64,000 nucleotides of DNA from Campylobacter vulpis. Its GTDB lineage: Bacteria > Campylobacterota > Campylobacteria > Campylobacterales > Campylobacteraceae. The DNA lies in the NCBI RefSeq assembly GCF_014217995.1, contig NZ_CP041617.1, positions 124,001 to 188,000 on the forward strand, written 5' to 3'. This document shows positions 26,150 to 35,609 of this stretch, piece by piece (within the stretch, counting starts at the first letter, position 1; each line of letters opens with the position of its first letter). Below the pieces are notes generated by a model. The model had not been told where the DNA came from and made no database searches. It was given only the letters and a program-made list of their open reading frames with translations. A program made the position numbers and the translations under genes.

Positions 26150-27327
26150 AAACCTACGAGCTTTATTATCTTAAAAACCAGCAAAAATTAAGGAAAATTT
26201 TAAAAGCGAAAAATCTTAACACTGCTCAAGCTATGGCTTTAAGGCAAAATTTACAAATCTTAAGCCTAAAAGAGCTCAAAAAGCAAAATAAGATTAAGAT
26301 TAGTGATACGCTTTTTTGTGCTTTTTTTAAAGAATTTGCCCTTTTGCTTAATGCGGGATTAAGCATTAAGGAGGCTTTAAGCTTGATGAGTGAAAGTTCT
26401 AGTAAAGGTTTAAAAGATGTGGTTAAAGAATTAAATGCAAATTTAAATCTGGGACAGAGTTTAAGTGTGGCATTTAGTAGCTTGGCTTTAAATTTAAGCT
26501 TGAGTGAATTAAGCCTTATTAAAATGAGTGAAAAGACAGGAAATTTGGCACATATTTTTTCCCAAATTGCAGAATTAAGAACAAGATTGATTTTAAACAA
26601 AAAGCGTTTTAAAAAAGCGATTCATTATCCTTGCTTAGTTCTTTTGGCACTTTTTGGGGCATTTTTATTTTTAATGTTTTTTGTTGTGCCAGAATTTTTA
26701 GATATTTTTGAAAGTTTAGGAGCAAATTTACCCTTAATAACACAAATTTTACTTAGCATTTATGTATTTTTAAGTGAGAATTATCTGCTTTTGATTTGCG
26801 TTTTTGTAGGTTTTTGTGGAGCATTTGTTTTAAGTTATAAAAGAAGTGTAAAATTTGCTTTTTGGGTGGATTTTATGCTTTTAAAATTTCCTTTTTTCTC
26901 GCGTTTTATTCTTTATCATCAAAATTATTATTTTTTTATGATTTTCTCTTTACTTTTGCAAAGTGGCAATGCTCTCACACACGCTTTTCATTTGGCAAGT
27001 TCTAGCGTAAAAAATTATTATATCAAAGAGAAATTTAAGCACATTAATACTTCTTTAGAGCAGGGCTTGGAACTTTCTTTAGCCTTTAAAAAAGCGGGGA
27101 TTTTTGATGAGCTTGTTATTTCTTTGCTGCACAGCGCGATGAAAAGCGGAACTTTAGATACTTTAAGTGCTAAAATCGCCCACTTTTATGAAGAAAAACA
27201 AGAAGATTTTATTGAGATATTTTTAAAATTCTTAGAACCTTTGATGACTTTACTTGTAGGAATTTTGGTTTTATTTTTAGCTCTAGGGATTTTCTTGCCG
27301 ATGTGGGAGCTAAGTGGTGGAGTATAA
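26146..27327 (+). CDS. ctsF: GspF/PilC-family inner-membrane platform protein
   Basis: CtsF is the inner-membrane platform of the type II-like DNA-uptake machine. The 393-residue protein starts with GTG at 26146, overlapping the ctsE stop. It contains two T2SF domains (EFALLLNAGLSIKEALSL near residue 64, FFMIFSLLLQSGNALTHAF near residue 263) and three transmembrane segments (about 160-182, 205-230, 363-385). Last gene of the cts run, followed by a hairpin shared with the convergent flagellin gene. Confidence 0.92.
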   Translation: MKTYELYYLKNQQKLRKILKAKNLNTAQAMALRQNLQILSLKELKKQNKIKISDTLFCAFFKEFALLLNAGLSIKEALSLMSESSSKGLKDVVKELNANLNLGQSLSVAFSSLALNLSLSELSLIKMSEKTGNLAHIFSQIAELRTRLILNKKRFKKAIHYPCLVLLALFGAFLFLMFFVVPEFLDIFESLGANLPLITQILLSIYVFLSENYLLLICVFVGFCGAFVLSYKRSVKFAFWVDFMLLKFPFFSRFILYHQNYYFFMIFSLLLQSGNALTHAFHLASSSVKNYYIKEKFKHINTSLEQGLELSLAFKKAGIFDELVISLLHSAMKSGTLDTLSAKIAHFYEEKQEDFIEIFLKFLEPLMTLLVGILVLFLALGIFLPMWELSGGV

Positions 27328-27348
27328 TGGGTGCAAAAAGCACCCATT
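27326..27348. terminator. Bidirectional hairpin between ctsF and the flagellin gene
   Basis: A perfect 9-bp stem aatgggtgc / gcacccatt with an AAAAA loop overlaps the ctsF stop and lies just beyond the flagellin stop. It can serve both converging genes, although flanking U runs are short. Confidence 0.6.
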
Positions 27349-27353
27349 AAGAA

Positions 27354-29186
27354 TTATTGTAAAAGTTTTAGAACATTTTGTTGAACTTGATTTGCTTGAC
27401 TCATAGCATAAGATCCACTTTGAGCTAAAATGTTATATTTTGAGAAATTTGCACTCTCAGCGGCGAAATCCACATCGCGTATGGTCGATTCAGCAGCTTT
27501 GACATTAACCTGAGTTACGGTAATGTTATTAATCGTAACTTGAAGCTGATTTTGCACAGCACCGATGTCCGCACGAATTTGGTCTAGGTTTATAGTCGCA
27601 GTTTCAACGACATCCATTACAGCCATAGCACCTTTGAGTGTGGTTACACCTGCGGTTTGCACTTGACCGATATTTTCAGCCTTAGTCGTTTCTCTTACAA
27701 CGCCAAGATTAGATAAAACTACACTAAGACCATTTGCTTGAGCCGAACCAATTAAAAGATCGCCTCTAACACTCGAGATTGCATTTACAGCCACAGTATA
27801 AACAGTTGAGAAAGCAAGAGCTGAAAGACCGCTTACACCCATAGCAGAGAATGATATGGTGGAGAGCTGTCCAAGTCCAGGTCCTATATCAACCATTAGT
27901 CCAACATTTGAAATTTTAGAAGTTACCCATATAGAAAAACCACTACCACCACTATTGACAAGAGTTGTTATAGTACTCATACCTGTTCCTGCAAGCACCG
28001 TAAGAGAACTAACGCCTACTTGGATACTTCCTAGTCTTTCCACAGAGTTAAAGCCCATAGCTTCAGCCAAATCTTTAGAAATTTGCCCCTTAGTCTCTCT
28101 TAAAGAAACAGAAGATTGAGAGACAAGCTTATCGTGTTCAAAGCCAAAGCCAGTTCCCTCTATTGCTATATCTCTACCATCATTTTTCACTAAGGATAAA
28201 CGCCCATAGTTTTCCATCATATTAATGGCTATACCAGCACCATTTCCTATGCTACCTGTGATTTTAATCCCACGACCATCAGCTGAAGTGAGGAGAAGTT
28301 TTCCATTTTCATCTAGGGCTGCTTGAACACCTGTAGTATCTTTAACAGCATTGATAGCGGCAATTAAAGCACCATTTGAGTCATTATTTTCATAAGAAAT
28401 TTTGCCAATAATTACACCATTAATTGCGAAATTTTCATTTGTTGTGCCTGCCATAACAGGTCTTGCTCCTACAGTTTGGACATTAAAGCTAGCACGAACA
28501 CCTGTTTTATCAGCTACCCTGTTAATCTCTTCAGCCAAAGCACCTATACCTGTGCCTACTGAAGTTGAAATTTTGATTTTAGGAAATTTAAAATCTTCTA
28601 AGCCATTATAGTTTTTAATAACCATTTCTACTTCACTACTTTTGATGATTTGCTGACCTGTTTCAAATCTCGTAAGACCGATTTTGCTAGATTGTGTTGG
28701 TCCTATGGTTGCTTTTATAGTTTGATTAGACTGTGAGCCTATTTGAAACTCTTGATTGATAAAACCACCACTTAATAGCTGCTTTCCGTTAAAGGAAGTT
28801 GTATTAGCAATGTTGTCAAGCTCTTCCATAAGTCTATTGATGTCTGCTTGAAGCATTGTTCTTGTTTTAAGACTTTGACCATCTTGAGCTGCTTGAGTTG
28901 CCTTAGTTTTGATAGTATCTAAGATTTTAAGCTGCTCGTCCATAGCCTTGTCTGCTGTTTGCAAGATGCCTATAGCATCGTTACCATTATTAATAGCTTG
29001 GCCTAAAGTGGCTGCTTGAGAACGCAAAGAATCCGCTATCGCCATCCCTGAAGCATCATCTGCTGCTGAGTTAATCCTAAGACCAGAACTTAGTCTTGAT
29101 AAAGACTTATCGAGCTGTCCTGCATTAACCACTGAATTCGCGTGAGCGTTTAACGCACCGATATTTGTGTTTATTCTAAAACCCAT
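27354..29186 (-). CDS. flaB: Flagellin (sigma54-promoted, FlaB-like)
   Basis: This is the structural subunit of the flagellar filament. The true start is the ATG at 29186 ([10 protein letters not shown]...), after a Shine-Dalgarno (aaagga). The protein has 610 residues, somewhat longer than the roughly 575 usual in C. jejuni. N-terminal D0/D1 ([20 protein letters not shown]) and C-terminal ([20 protein letters not shown], ending LKLLQ) regions are canonical, with a variable Ser/Thr-rich centre, the usual site of glycosylation. The promoter is sigma54-type, which in C. jejuni marks flaB rather than flaA; no second flagellin is in the window. The symbol is therefore inferred. Confidence 0.9.
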   Translation of the reverse strand: MGFRINTNIGALNAHANSVVNAGQLDKSLSRLSSGLRINSAADDASGMAIADSLRSQAATLGQAINNGNDAIGILQTADKAMDEQLKILDTIKTKATQAAQDGQSLKTRTMLQADINRLMEELDNIANTTSFNGKQLLSGGFINQEFQIGSQSNQTIKATIGPTQSSKIGLTRFETGQQIIKSSEVEMVIKNYNGLEDFKFPKIKISTSVGTGIGALAEEINRVADKTGVRASFNVQTVGARPVMAGTTNENFAINGVIIGKISYENNDSNGALIAAINAVKDTTGVQAALDENGKLLLTSADGRGIKITGSIGNGAGIAINMMENYGRLSLVKNDGRDIAIEGTGFGFEHDKLVSQSSVSLRETKGQISKDLAEAMGFNSVERLGSIQVGVSSLTVLAGTGMSTITTLVNSGGSGFSIWVTSKISNVGLMVDIGPGLGQLSTISFSAMGVSGLSALAFSTVYTVAVNAISSVRGDLLIGSAQANGLSVVLSNLGVVRETTKAENIGQVQTAGVTTLKGAMAVMDVVETATINLDQIRADIGAVQNQLQVTINNITVTQVNVKAAESTIRDVDFAAESANFSKYNILAQSGSYAMSQANQVQQNVLKLLQ

Positions 29187-29221
29187 TTTAAATCCTTTCA
29201 AAATATTGCTCGAAAGGGATA

Positions 29222-29240
29222 AAGCAAGAAGTGTTCCAAG
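29222..29240 (-). promoter_or_regulatory. Sigma54 (RpoN) promoter of the flagellin gene
   Basis: On the minus strand CTTGGAACACTTCTTGCTTT carries the -24 GG and -12 GC elements separated by exactly 10 bases, a near-consensus RpoN site. It lies about 40 bases upstream of the flagellin ATG. It implies control by the FlgS/FlgR-RpoN flagellar cascade. Confidence 0.85.
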
Positions 29241-29297
29241 TTTAAATAATGATTTTGTGAGATAAAAGTAAGCTAAGGCACAAGATGTGCCTTAGAC

Positions 29298-29906
29298 TCA
29301 AGCCTCAAGATTTAGCGTTTGTCCGCCAAGTTCGTCAATGCGTTTGCTAACCTTTTCTATGGCTTGATTTATGGTGTCTTGGCTTATTTGAGGTAGCTTT
29401 CCACCCCACAAATTTTGTGCCTCTTCAAAGCCCTTTTTCATACCCTCTAAGCCCTTTTGAAGCTTTTCAAGGTTGTCTCCAGCACCTTGTATCACAAAGT
29501 CTGCGATACGATTTGCCGTATTTGCGACACCGAAAAATCCATTCTCCCCAACAAGCTCTTTAAGCTCATCTTGATTCATAGCCAAAGGGCTTTTACCCAT
29601 ATAGCCAAGCCCTGCAAAATCTATCTTAGAAAGGATAGACTCCGCCGTGCCACCTAATAAATTTGACACTCCAGTTTGTGCGTTAGTATTGCCAAAAATG
29701 GCATTCATACTTTGCTGTGCAAACTCCATAAAATAAAGCTGCGACAAGCCTTTTCCGCCGAGAGAATTTAATTTGTCTAAAGTCTCCTCATCCTTTAAAT
29801 TCGCACTTTGCAAATTCATTGTTTGGGTGTTAGACTCCACATTTGCCTTCTTATTGCTAACCGCGTGCGTTATGCTAGCGACATTTGCGTAAGTATTCAC
29901 TTGCAT
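29298..29906 (-). CDS. Flagellar co-expressed protein of unknown function
   Basis: This 202-residue protein has no signal peptide and a hydrophilic, Asn/Gln-rich N-terminus. A helical body follows (QLYFMEFAQQSMNAIFG), with a C-terminal segment containing LWGGKLPQISQDTINQAI. Similar Campylobacter/Helicobacter proteins carry assorted names, none established in my reading. A sigma28 promoter directly upstream places it in the late flagellar regulon, like the secreted Fed and Cia-type proteins exported through the flagellar apparatus. It lies between flagellin and truD. Function unknown; secretion through the flagellum is an inference. Confidence 0.65.
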   Translation of the reverse strand: MQVNTYANVASITHAVSNKKANVESNTQTMNLQSANLKDEETLDKLNSLGGKGLSQLYFMEFAQQSMNAIFGNTNAQTGVSNLLGGTAESILSKIDFAGLGYMGKSPLAMNQDELKELVGENGFFGVANTANRIADFVIQGAGDNLEKLQKGLEGMKKGFEEAQNLWGGKLPQISQDTINQAIEKVSKRIDELGGQTLNLEA

Positions 29907-29935
29907 TTTTGCTCCTTTACGCGTGGGGTATTCTT

Positions 29936-29963
29936 AATATCGACTTTTTTTAAAAAAATTTTA
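29936..29963 (-). promoter_or_regulatory. Sigma28 (FliA) promoter
   Basis: On the minus strand TAAA is followed by exactly 15 bases and then GTCGATAT, matching the Campylobacter sigma28 pattern (TAAA-N15-gcCGATaw). The -35 part overlaps the truD stop codon. A Shine-Dalgarno (aaggag) precedes the ATG of the gene at 29906. Confidence 0.8.
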
Positions 29964-31082
29964 GTTTTCTAAGTCCTCATCTTGCAAAAGCTCGTTTAAA
30001 ATCACTGTCGCATAAGAGCCTTTTTCTAAGAAAAATTCAAAACTAAAATGTGCCTTTTGTGCATCATAGTGATATTTTAAATCCTTTAAATATCCCCACA
30101 TAAAACGCCTTGAGCCTTGCATTTGATTTTTAAATTCCAAGCCCTCTCTAAAAAACTCTTGCTCCAACTTTTTAGCAAAACCCTCCCCGCACTCAAACGC
30201 CCTAAGTCCCACCAAAAGTCCCATAGCACTAAGATCCCTTGCCTTAAATCTTTCAAGCTCTTTTTTTAAATCCTCACACAAAAAACATTTTCCAAAAGGA
30301 TAATGCCCCAAAACTTCATTATGCAAAAGCTTAAAAAACTGCTTTTGTGCCTTTAAATTTTTTGCTTCTTCTTTAGAAATTTTATAAATTTCGCCCAGCT
30401 CACTAAGGCTAAATTCCTTAACAAAATGCGAAATTTCCACTCTTTTACTAAGATAGCGATTAAAAAGCTCACTTTGAAAGGCGGAGATGAGAAAATCTTT
30501 CATTTTGACATTTTTCATTTTTTTACCCTGTAAAATGGCAAGTCCCTCTTTATAATTATCTTTAAATTTACCAAAACGCTGATAGCCAAAATAGTTTGCA
30601 AAGCCTATTTTGTTAAGATTTTCTAGAGCTTGTTCTAATTTAAGTGCGTCATTTGGAAGCACTTTTTTAAGCCTGATAAAAAAGGAATTTCCCTTTAAAT
30701 GCCCTATTCTTAGCTTATTATTGTGGATAAAACTTTGCGTGATTTTTATTTTAGGGTGAGAAAAATTTAGCAAATTTTTTTCAAATTTTTTAGGTAAAGA
30801 GAGGTGTTGAAAGGTGCAACCTTGCTTATCTTTAAGCCCAGCATAGCCAAAATCACGCATTTTAATCCCGCTAAATTCGCTTAAAATGCGTAAAGCCTCG
30901 TGTGTGCTTAAATCCTTTTTACAAATGTGTAAGATTAAATGCTCACCCTCCCCACTAAATTCATAAAGAGGCTTTTCCCTTACGACAAAATCTTCGCTAT
31001 TTTTACTAAAATACGCATTAATTTTGCTATGCCTTAATACACGCAAGGGCTTAAAAATGGTGTTCTCGTCCTTTAAATTCAT
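29961..31082 (-). CDS. truD: tRNA pseudouridine(13) synthase
   Basis: TruD isomerises uridine 13 in certain tRNAs. The 373-residue protein carries the family's catalytic motif [10 protein letters not shown] (Asp near residue 83) and the segment NYFGYQRFG. Its ATG lies 31 bases inside thiL, so thiL and truD are co-translated, a pairing known in Campylobacter. Confidence 0.93.
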   Translation of the reverse strand: MNLKDENTIFKPLRVLRHSKINAYFSKNSEDFVVREKPLYEFSGEGEHLILHICKKDLSTHEALRILSEFSGIKMRDFGYAGLKDKQGCTFQHLSLPKKFEKNLLNFSHPKIKITQSFIHNNKLRIGHLKGNSFFIRLKKVLPNDALKLEQALENLNKIGFANYFGYQRFGKFKDNYKEGLAILQGKKMKNVKMKDFLISAFQSELFNRYLSKRVEISHFVKEFSLSELGEIYKISKEEAKNLKAQKQFFKLLHNEVLGHYPFGKCFLCEDLKKELERFKARDLSAMGLLVGLRAFECGEGFAKKLEQEFFREGLEFKNQMQGSRRFMWGYLKDLKYHYDAQKAHFSFEFFLEKGSYATVILNELLQDEDLEN

Positions 31083-31866
31083 ATTTTCCTTTCACTGCTT
31101 TAGCAAAAATGTTAAGTTTAACCTTATGTTTTTTGGCGATTTTTTTAAGCTCTTTTTTGTGCTTTTTGTCAAAGCCAAATAAAATTTCATATTCTTCCCC
31201 ACTATAAAGCTCTTTTTTGTTAAATTTTTTCCGCCAAGAAATACCCAAATGATTTGCCTTTAAAAGGCGAGATAAATCCTTGCTTAAGCCGTCTGAAATG
31301 TCCATAGCACAAGAGATTTTAGGGGCGATTGCGTAAAAAAATTTATGGCGAAGTTTGGGTTTGATGAATTTGTGATTTTTACTAAGTTTCCCCCTATTTT
31401 GTAGGGTTTTAAGCCCCTTTAAGCTTTGACCTAGTTTGCCTGTAAAAGCGAGTAAATGCCCCCTTTTAAGTCCTGTTCTAAACACAGGCTTTTTAACCTT
31501 AGAAATTAAAGTAATGCTAATGCCTATTTTATCACTTTGTATTGTGTCCCCGCCTATGATTTTAATGCGGAATTTTTTCGCCGTTTTTAAAAAGCCTTTT
31601 TGTAAATTTTTTATCTCTTTTTTGCTTAAATTTGGTAAGCTAAGTCCTAAAAGTGCGTATTTTGGCACGGCGTTCATAGTTATGGCATCTGAAATATTAA
31701 CTAGCATTGCTTTTGTAGCGATTTGCTCTAAACTTAGCCAAGAGCGTTTAAAATGCACATCTTGGACAAACAAATCCTTACTAAAGCACCATTTTCCAAG
31801 CGCAGCACCATCATCTCCGTTAAGCTTATTTTTAAAAGCCTTGATGATAAAATCTTCCTTATTCAT
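31051..31866 (-). CDS. thiL: Thiamine-monophosphate kinase
   Basis: ThiL phosphorylates thiamine monophosphate to the active cofactor thiamine diphosphate, which nifJ uses. The 271-residue protein has GDDGA near residue 17, IIGGDT near 99, MDISDGL near 188 and YSGEEYE near 219, all characteristic of the AIR-synthetase-related fold. It is shorter than E. coli ThiL (about 325) but contains the full set of motifs. Confidence 0.9.
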   Translation of the reverse strand: MNKEDFIIKAFKNKLNGDDGAALGKWCFSKDLFVQDVHFKRSWLSLEQIATKAMLVNISDAITMNAVPKYALLGLSLPNLSKKEIKNLQKGFLKTAKKFRIKIIGGDTIQSDKIGISITLISKVKKPVFRTGLKRGHLLAFTGKLGQSLKGLKTLQNRGKLSKNHKFIKPKLRHKFFYAIAPKISCAMDISDGLSKDLSRLLKANHLGISWRKKFNKKELYSGEEYEILFGFDKKHKKELKKIAKKHKVKLNIFAKAVKGKYEFKGREHHF

Positions 31867-31921
31867 AGTTAAATTTTATAGAATTTTCTTTAATTGTTAG
31901 TGAAATTTTGTAAAAATTGCT

Positions 31922-31927
31922 TATAAT
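31922..31927 (+). promoter_or_regulatory. -10 element upstream of the metal-export genes
   Basis: TATAAT 18 bases before the ATG of the CDF transporter at 31945, with a Shine-Dalgarno (aagga) between. This implies a very short leader. Confidence 0.55.
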
Positions 31928-31944
31928 TTAGCAAAAGGATCAAA

Positions 31945-32883
31945 ATGTATGATTATCTCTCACATCAGCCTTTATTAAAGACTTGTAAGCACGAGCATAC
32001 TCATCATCACAACCATAATCACGCCGATGTGAGAGCTATGGATAAGAAAATTTTAATCATTTCTTTAACGATGACAGCTTCAATGATGTTTGTGCAATTT
32101 GTTTATGCCTTGCTTTCAAATTCCTTAGCCCTTTTAAGTGATACCTTGCATATGTTTTCAGATGTTTTTGCCCTTGCTTTAAGCCTTTTAGCCCTCATTG
32201 CCGTGCAAAAGTGGCAAAACGAGCAAAAAACCTTTGGCTATTTTCGTCTTGAAGTTTTAGTCGCCTTTGTCAATGCTTTAAGTATTATCGTATCGGCGAT
32301 TTTTATCATTTATGAGAGCATTTATAAGCTTTTTTATCCTGAAGAAATCGACGCTAAGACTATGATTATCGTGGCTTTTTTGGGGCTTTTAGTCAATGCC
32401 TTTAACGCTTTTTTGATGTTTAAAAATGCAAATTTAGATAATCTTAACATCAAATCTGCCTTTTACCATATGATGAGTGATTTACTAGGCTCTGTTGTGG
32501 TTGTGGTAGGTGGAGTGGCTGTGTATTTGAGTGGAATTTTTTACATCGATAGTCTTTTAGCACTTATTTTAGCTTTTTTACTTTTGCGTTGGGCTGTGAT
32601 TTTACTCAAACAAAGCACAAATATACTCCTTGAAAGCTCTCCTGTGGATATTAACGCCGTTAGGGCTATGATTTTAGAAGATGAAAGAGTTGAAGAGGTA
32701 TTTGATTTGCACATTACACAAATTACTAATGAAATGCTAGTGGCGACTATGCATATCAAAACGCCTCTTGTTAGCCTTGATGAATTCGAGCTTTTATCGC
32801 AAGATTTAGCAAAAAATTTACTTGAAAACTTTCGCATAGGACATTCAACCATACAAGCTTTAAGGAGTAAAAATGAAATTTAA
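31945..32883 (+). CDS. Cation diffusion facilitator (zinc/cadmium-type efflux)
   Basis: This CDF-family antiporter exports divalent metal ions from the cytoplasm. The 312-residue protein begins with a His-rich stretch (KHEHTHHHNHNHAD, residues 14-27). Six transmembrane segments follow, with the metal-site motif LLSDTLHMFSDVFAL near residues 63-77 and a second AFYHMMSDLLGS near 172-183. The C-terminal cytoplasmic domain is present. It overlaps the small copper chaperone gene by 11 bases, so all three metal genes form one operon. The metal specificity is not decided by the sequence alone. Confidence 0.9.
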   Translation: MYDYLSHQPLLKTCKHEHTHHHNHNHADVRAMDKKILIISLTMTASMMFVQFVYALLSNSLALLSDTLHMFSDVFALALSLLALIAVQKWQNEQKTFGYFRLEVLVAFVNALSIIVSAIFIIYESIYKLFYPEEIDAKTMIIVAFLGLLVNAFNAFLMFKNANLDNLNIKSAFYHMMSDLLGSVVVVVGGVAVYLSGIFYIDSLLALILAFLLLRWAVILLKQSTNILLESSPVDINAVRAMILEDERVEEVFDLHITQITNEMLVATMHIKTPLVSLDEFELLSQDLAKNLLENFRIGHSTIQALRSKNEI

Positions 32884-33070
32884 AGTCGCTAATGTAAATT
32901 GCATTAATTGCGTTAATCTCATCAAAAATTCGCTAGAAGACACTTTTGGTGCGATTGAAATTGACCTTGAGGCTAAAATTTTAAGCGTCAATTTACAAGA
33001 AAAAGATAAAGAAAATTTTGAAAAAGAATTAAGCGAACTAGGTTTTGAAATTTTAGAGCAAATTCAATGA
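32873..33070 (+). CDS. CopZ-like heavy-metal-associated (HMA) chaperone
   Basis: This 65-residue HMA-fold protein has a CINC metal motif (Cys10 and Cys13). It is likely to bind Cu(I) and hand it to the ATPase encoded next to it. It overlaps the CDF gene (11 bases) and the ATPase gene (4 bases). The usual MxCxxC is varied here to VNCINC. Confidence 0.82.
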   Translation: MKFKVANVNCINCVNLIKNSLEDTFGAIEIDLEAKILSVNLQEKDKENFEKELSELGFEILEQIQ

Positions 33071-35175
33071 GAGAATTTAGACTTAAAATCGGCAAAATGA
33101 GTTGCGTAAATTGTGCAAATGCCATAGAAAGAGCCGTGAAAAAAATTGAAGATGTTGAAGAAGTTAGCATCTCTTACACAAATTCTAGCGGAGTTTTTTT
33201 ACTTAAAAATGACACAGCAAAACAAAGCGTAAAAGATAAAATCTCTCAACTTGGCTTTGAAATTCTACAAGATGAACAAAACATAGAAAAGCTTAAGCAA
33301 AAAGAGCTAAAACGCCTAAAATTTAAACTTTTACTTGCCTTAGTTTTAAGTGCTTTGATGATGTTTTTTGAAATGTTTGTTTTTAATGCTTTTTCTTACA
33401 ATCTTCAACTTATTTTAAGTTTCGTTGTGATTTTTTATTGTGGATTTGACTTTTTTGCAAGTGCTATTAAAGGTTTAAAATATAAAAGTTTGACGATGAA
33501 TACCCTAGTTGCTTTGGGAAGTTTAAGTGCGTTTTTATACTCTTTATGTGTGTATTTTGAACTTTTTGGAGAGCATTTGTATTTTAGCGGAGCGGCGATG
33601 ATTATCTCTTTTGTGCTTTTGGGAAAATTCATTGAGGAAAAAACAAAAAACAAAGCTCAAATGTATCAAAATAAACTCCAAAATTTAGAAGCTAAAAAAG
33701 CAAAAATCGTGCTTGAAAATGGCGAGATAAAAGAACTTCCTAGCTCATTTGTTAAAGTAAATGACATTTTACAACTTTCTCAAAATGAAGTAAGTCCTGT
33801 TGATGGGGTGATTTTAGAAGGAAGTGCGGAAGTTGATATGAGCTTTTTAAATGGCGAATTTATGCCCGTGCTTAAAAAGGCAGGAGAAAGCTTAGAAGCA
33901 GGTGCTTTAATCATTAGCGGAAATTTAAAGCTAAAAGCAAGCAAAAAGGCTATGGATAGCACCTTAGAACAGCTTAAAGACCTTGTTTTTAAGGCAAGTC
34001 TTTTTAAAAGCCCTTTAATGCAACTCATCGATAAAATTTCAGCCTATTTTGTGGGCTTTATTCTTATTTTAGCATTTTGTGTTTTTCTATTTTATCTACC
34101 AAATTTAGAAGAGGCTTTTTTACACGCTCTTGCCGTGCTTTTAATCTCCTGCCCTTGTGCCTTAGGGCTTGCCACGCCTCTAGCCTTAGCTCTAGCCTTT
34201 GAAAAGGGCGCTAAGAATTTCATTTTACTCAAAAACCCTGCCGCACTTGAAATTTTAAGTCAAATCAAACTTGTGCTATTTGATAAAACAGGCACACTTA
34301 CGCAAAATACTCTAACAATTTTCAAACATAATCTAAGCGATGAAAATTTTCTCAAACTCGCCCAAATTCAAACTCAAAGTTCTCACCCTATCGCAAAAGC
34401 TATCGCTAAAAAATCAAAAGAAAACACCTTAAAAGGAGAAATTACTCATCAAATCGGCAAGGGTCTCATTTACAAAGAGGACGAAAATACCTATCTCATA
34501 GGCAATGAAGAGCTTTTGCAAGGCGTAAAAGAACTAGAAAAAACAAAACAATTTTTAAATACTTGCGATGAATTTGCACCCATTAGGGTTTATTTTGCTA
34601 AAAATGGCATTTGTCTTGGAGGGGTAGCCCTAAAAAATGCCCTTAAAAAAGACGCAAAAGAGCTTATTGATTTTTTAAATTTGCAACACATTAAAAGCGT
34701 GATTTTAAGCGGAGATAATGAAAAAAGCGTGGCTAAAATCGCTAAAGAATTAAACATTGATTTTCACGCTAAAATGAAACCTGAAGATAAATTTAACTTC
34801 CTTCAAAATGCTCAAAAAGAGTATAAAATTCTTTTTATCGGCGATGGCTTAAATGACGCTGCTGCCCTTAAAAAAGCAGATCTTAGCATAAGTTTTAGCG
34901 AGGCAAGTGAGTTGGCTAAAAATAACACAGATATTATTTTAATGCGTGAGAATTTAGCTCTTGTTAAGCTTTGTTTTCGCCTAGCAAAAAGAACAAAACA
35001 CATCATCAAACTTAATCTTTTCTGGGCTTTTAGCTATAATCTTTTTAGCATACCTCTTGCGGCAGGGGCTTTTAGCCTTTCTTTAAGTCCGCACTTAGCC
35101 GCTTTGATGATGAGTTTAAGCTCTTTAGCAGTGGTTTTAAATTCCCTAAGACTTAAGATGGATAAAACTTTCTAA
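33067..35175 (+). CDS. copA: Copper-exporting P1B-type ATPase
   Basis: This Cu(I) efflux pump has 702 residues. One N-terminal HMA domain carries CVNC (Cys13, Cys16). The intramembrane CPC metal site is at 362-364, the phosphorylated Asp at about 406 (DKTGTLT), and the hinge GDGLNDAAAL near 595. All catalytic motifs are intact. Its 3' end overlaps the convergent gene at 35146 by 30 bases. Confidence 0.94.
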   Translation: MREFRLKIGKMSCVNCANAIERAVKKIEDVEEVSISYTNSSGVFLLKNDTAKQSVKDKISQLGFEILQDEQNIEKLKQKELKRLKFKLLLALVLSALMMFFEMFVFNAFSYNLQLILSFVVIFYCGFDFFASAIKGLKYKSLTMNTLVALGSLSAFLYSLCVYFELFGEHLYFSGAAMIISFVLLGKFIEEKTKNKAQMYQNKLQNLEAKKAKIVLENGEIKELPSSFVKVNDILQLSQNEVSPVDGVILEGSAEVDMSFLNGEFMPVLKKAGESLEAGALIISGNLKLKASKKAMDSTLEQLKDLVFKASLFKSPLMQLIDKISAYFVGFILILAFCVFLFYLPNLEEAFLHALAVLLISCPCALGLATPLALALAFEKGAKNFILLKNPAALEILSQIKLVLFDKTGTLTQNTLTIFKHNLSDENFLKLAQIQTQSSHPIAKAIAKKSKENTLKGEITHQIGKGLIYKEDENTYLIGNEELLQGVKELEKTKQFLNTCDEFAPIRVYFAKNGICLGGVALKNALKKDAKELIDFLNLQHIKSVILSGDNEKSVAKIAKELNIDFHAKMKPEDKFNFLQNAQKEYKILFIGDGLNDAAALKKADLSISFSEASELAKNNTDIILMRENLALVKLCFRLAKRTKHIIKLNLFWAFSYNLFSIPLAAGAFSLSLSPHLAALMMSLSSLAVVLNSLRLKMDKTF

Positions 35176-35520
35176 AATCACACCATCAACGCCCATTTCA
35201 TAGTATTTTTCTAAATGACAAAGTTCTTTAACGAGTGCTAAAATTTTACTATCAAACAAATAAAACTCCGCCGCCCTTGCACCAAATTTAGCCAAATTTT
35301 CATCTTTAAAAATTAAATATTCCGCCCCCAAAGCATTAGAGAGAAAAATTTCATCTTTTTCTTTTACAAAAATGGCAAATTTTACCCCTTGCTTCTTCGC
35401 TTCTTTAATTTGCTTTTCATCATACTCAAAACAAAAAATCGCCCCCTTTTCACTACGAAAATTCCTATGTGTAAAGATGAAAGAAGGTGTTTTAATCAAA
35501 TCGTGTCCAAAAATCAGCAT
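35146..35520 (-). CDS. Hypothetical protein, convergent with copA
   Basis: This 124-residue protein with no signal peptide or membrane helix is of unknown family. It starts MLIFGHDLI and ends with HLEKYYEMGVDGVILESFIH, a pattern reminiscent of the end of a TIM-barrel strand-helix unit, but this is too weak to assign. Its last 30 bases are antisense to copA. The composition is like that of its neighbours, so it is probably a real gene. I do not recognise it. Confidence 0.6.
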   Translation of the reverse strand: MLIFGHDLIKTPSFIFTHRNFRSEKGAIFCFEYDEKQIKEAKKQGVKFAIFVKEKDEIFLSNALGAEYLIFKDENLAKFGARAAEFYLFDSKILALVKELCHLEKYYEMGVDGVILESFIHLKS

Positions 35521-35609
35521 AAAAATCCTTTTCGCTTTGATTTTACCTTATTTTGCTTAAAGTTAATGAAAAAACGCTAAAATAAAACAAATTCAAAAGA
35601 AAGTGCTAA

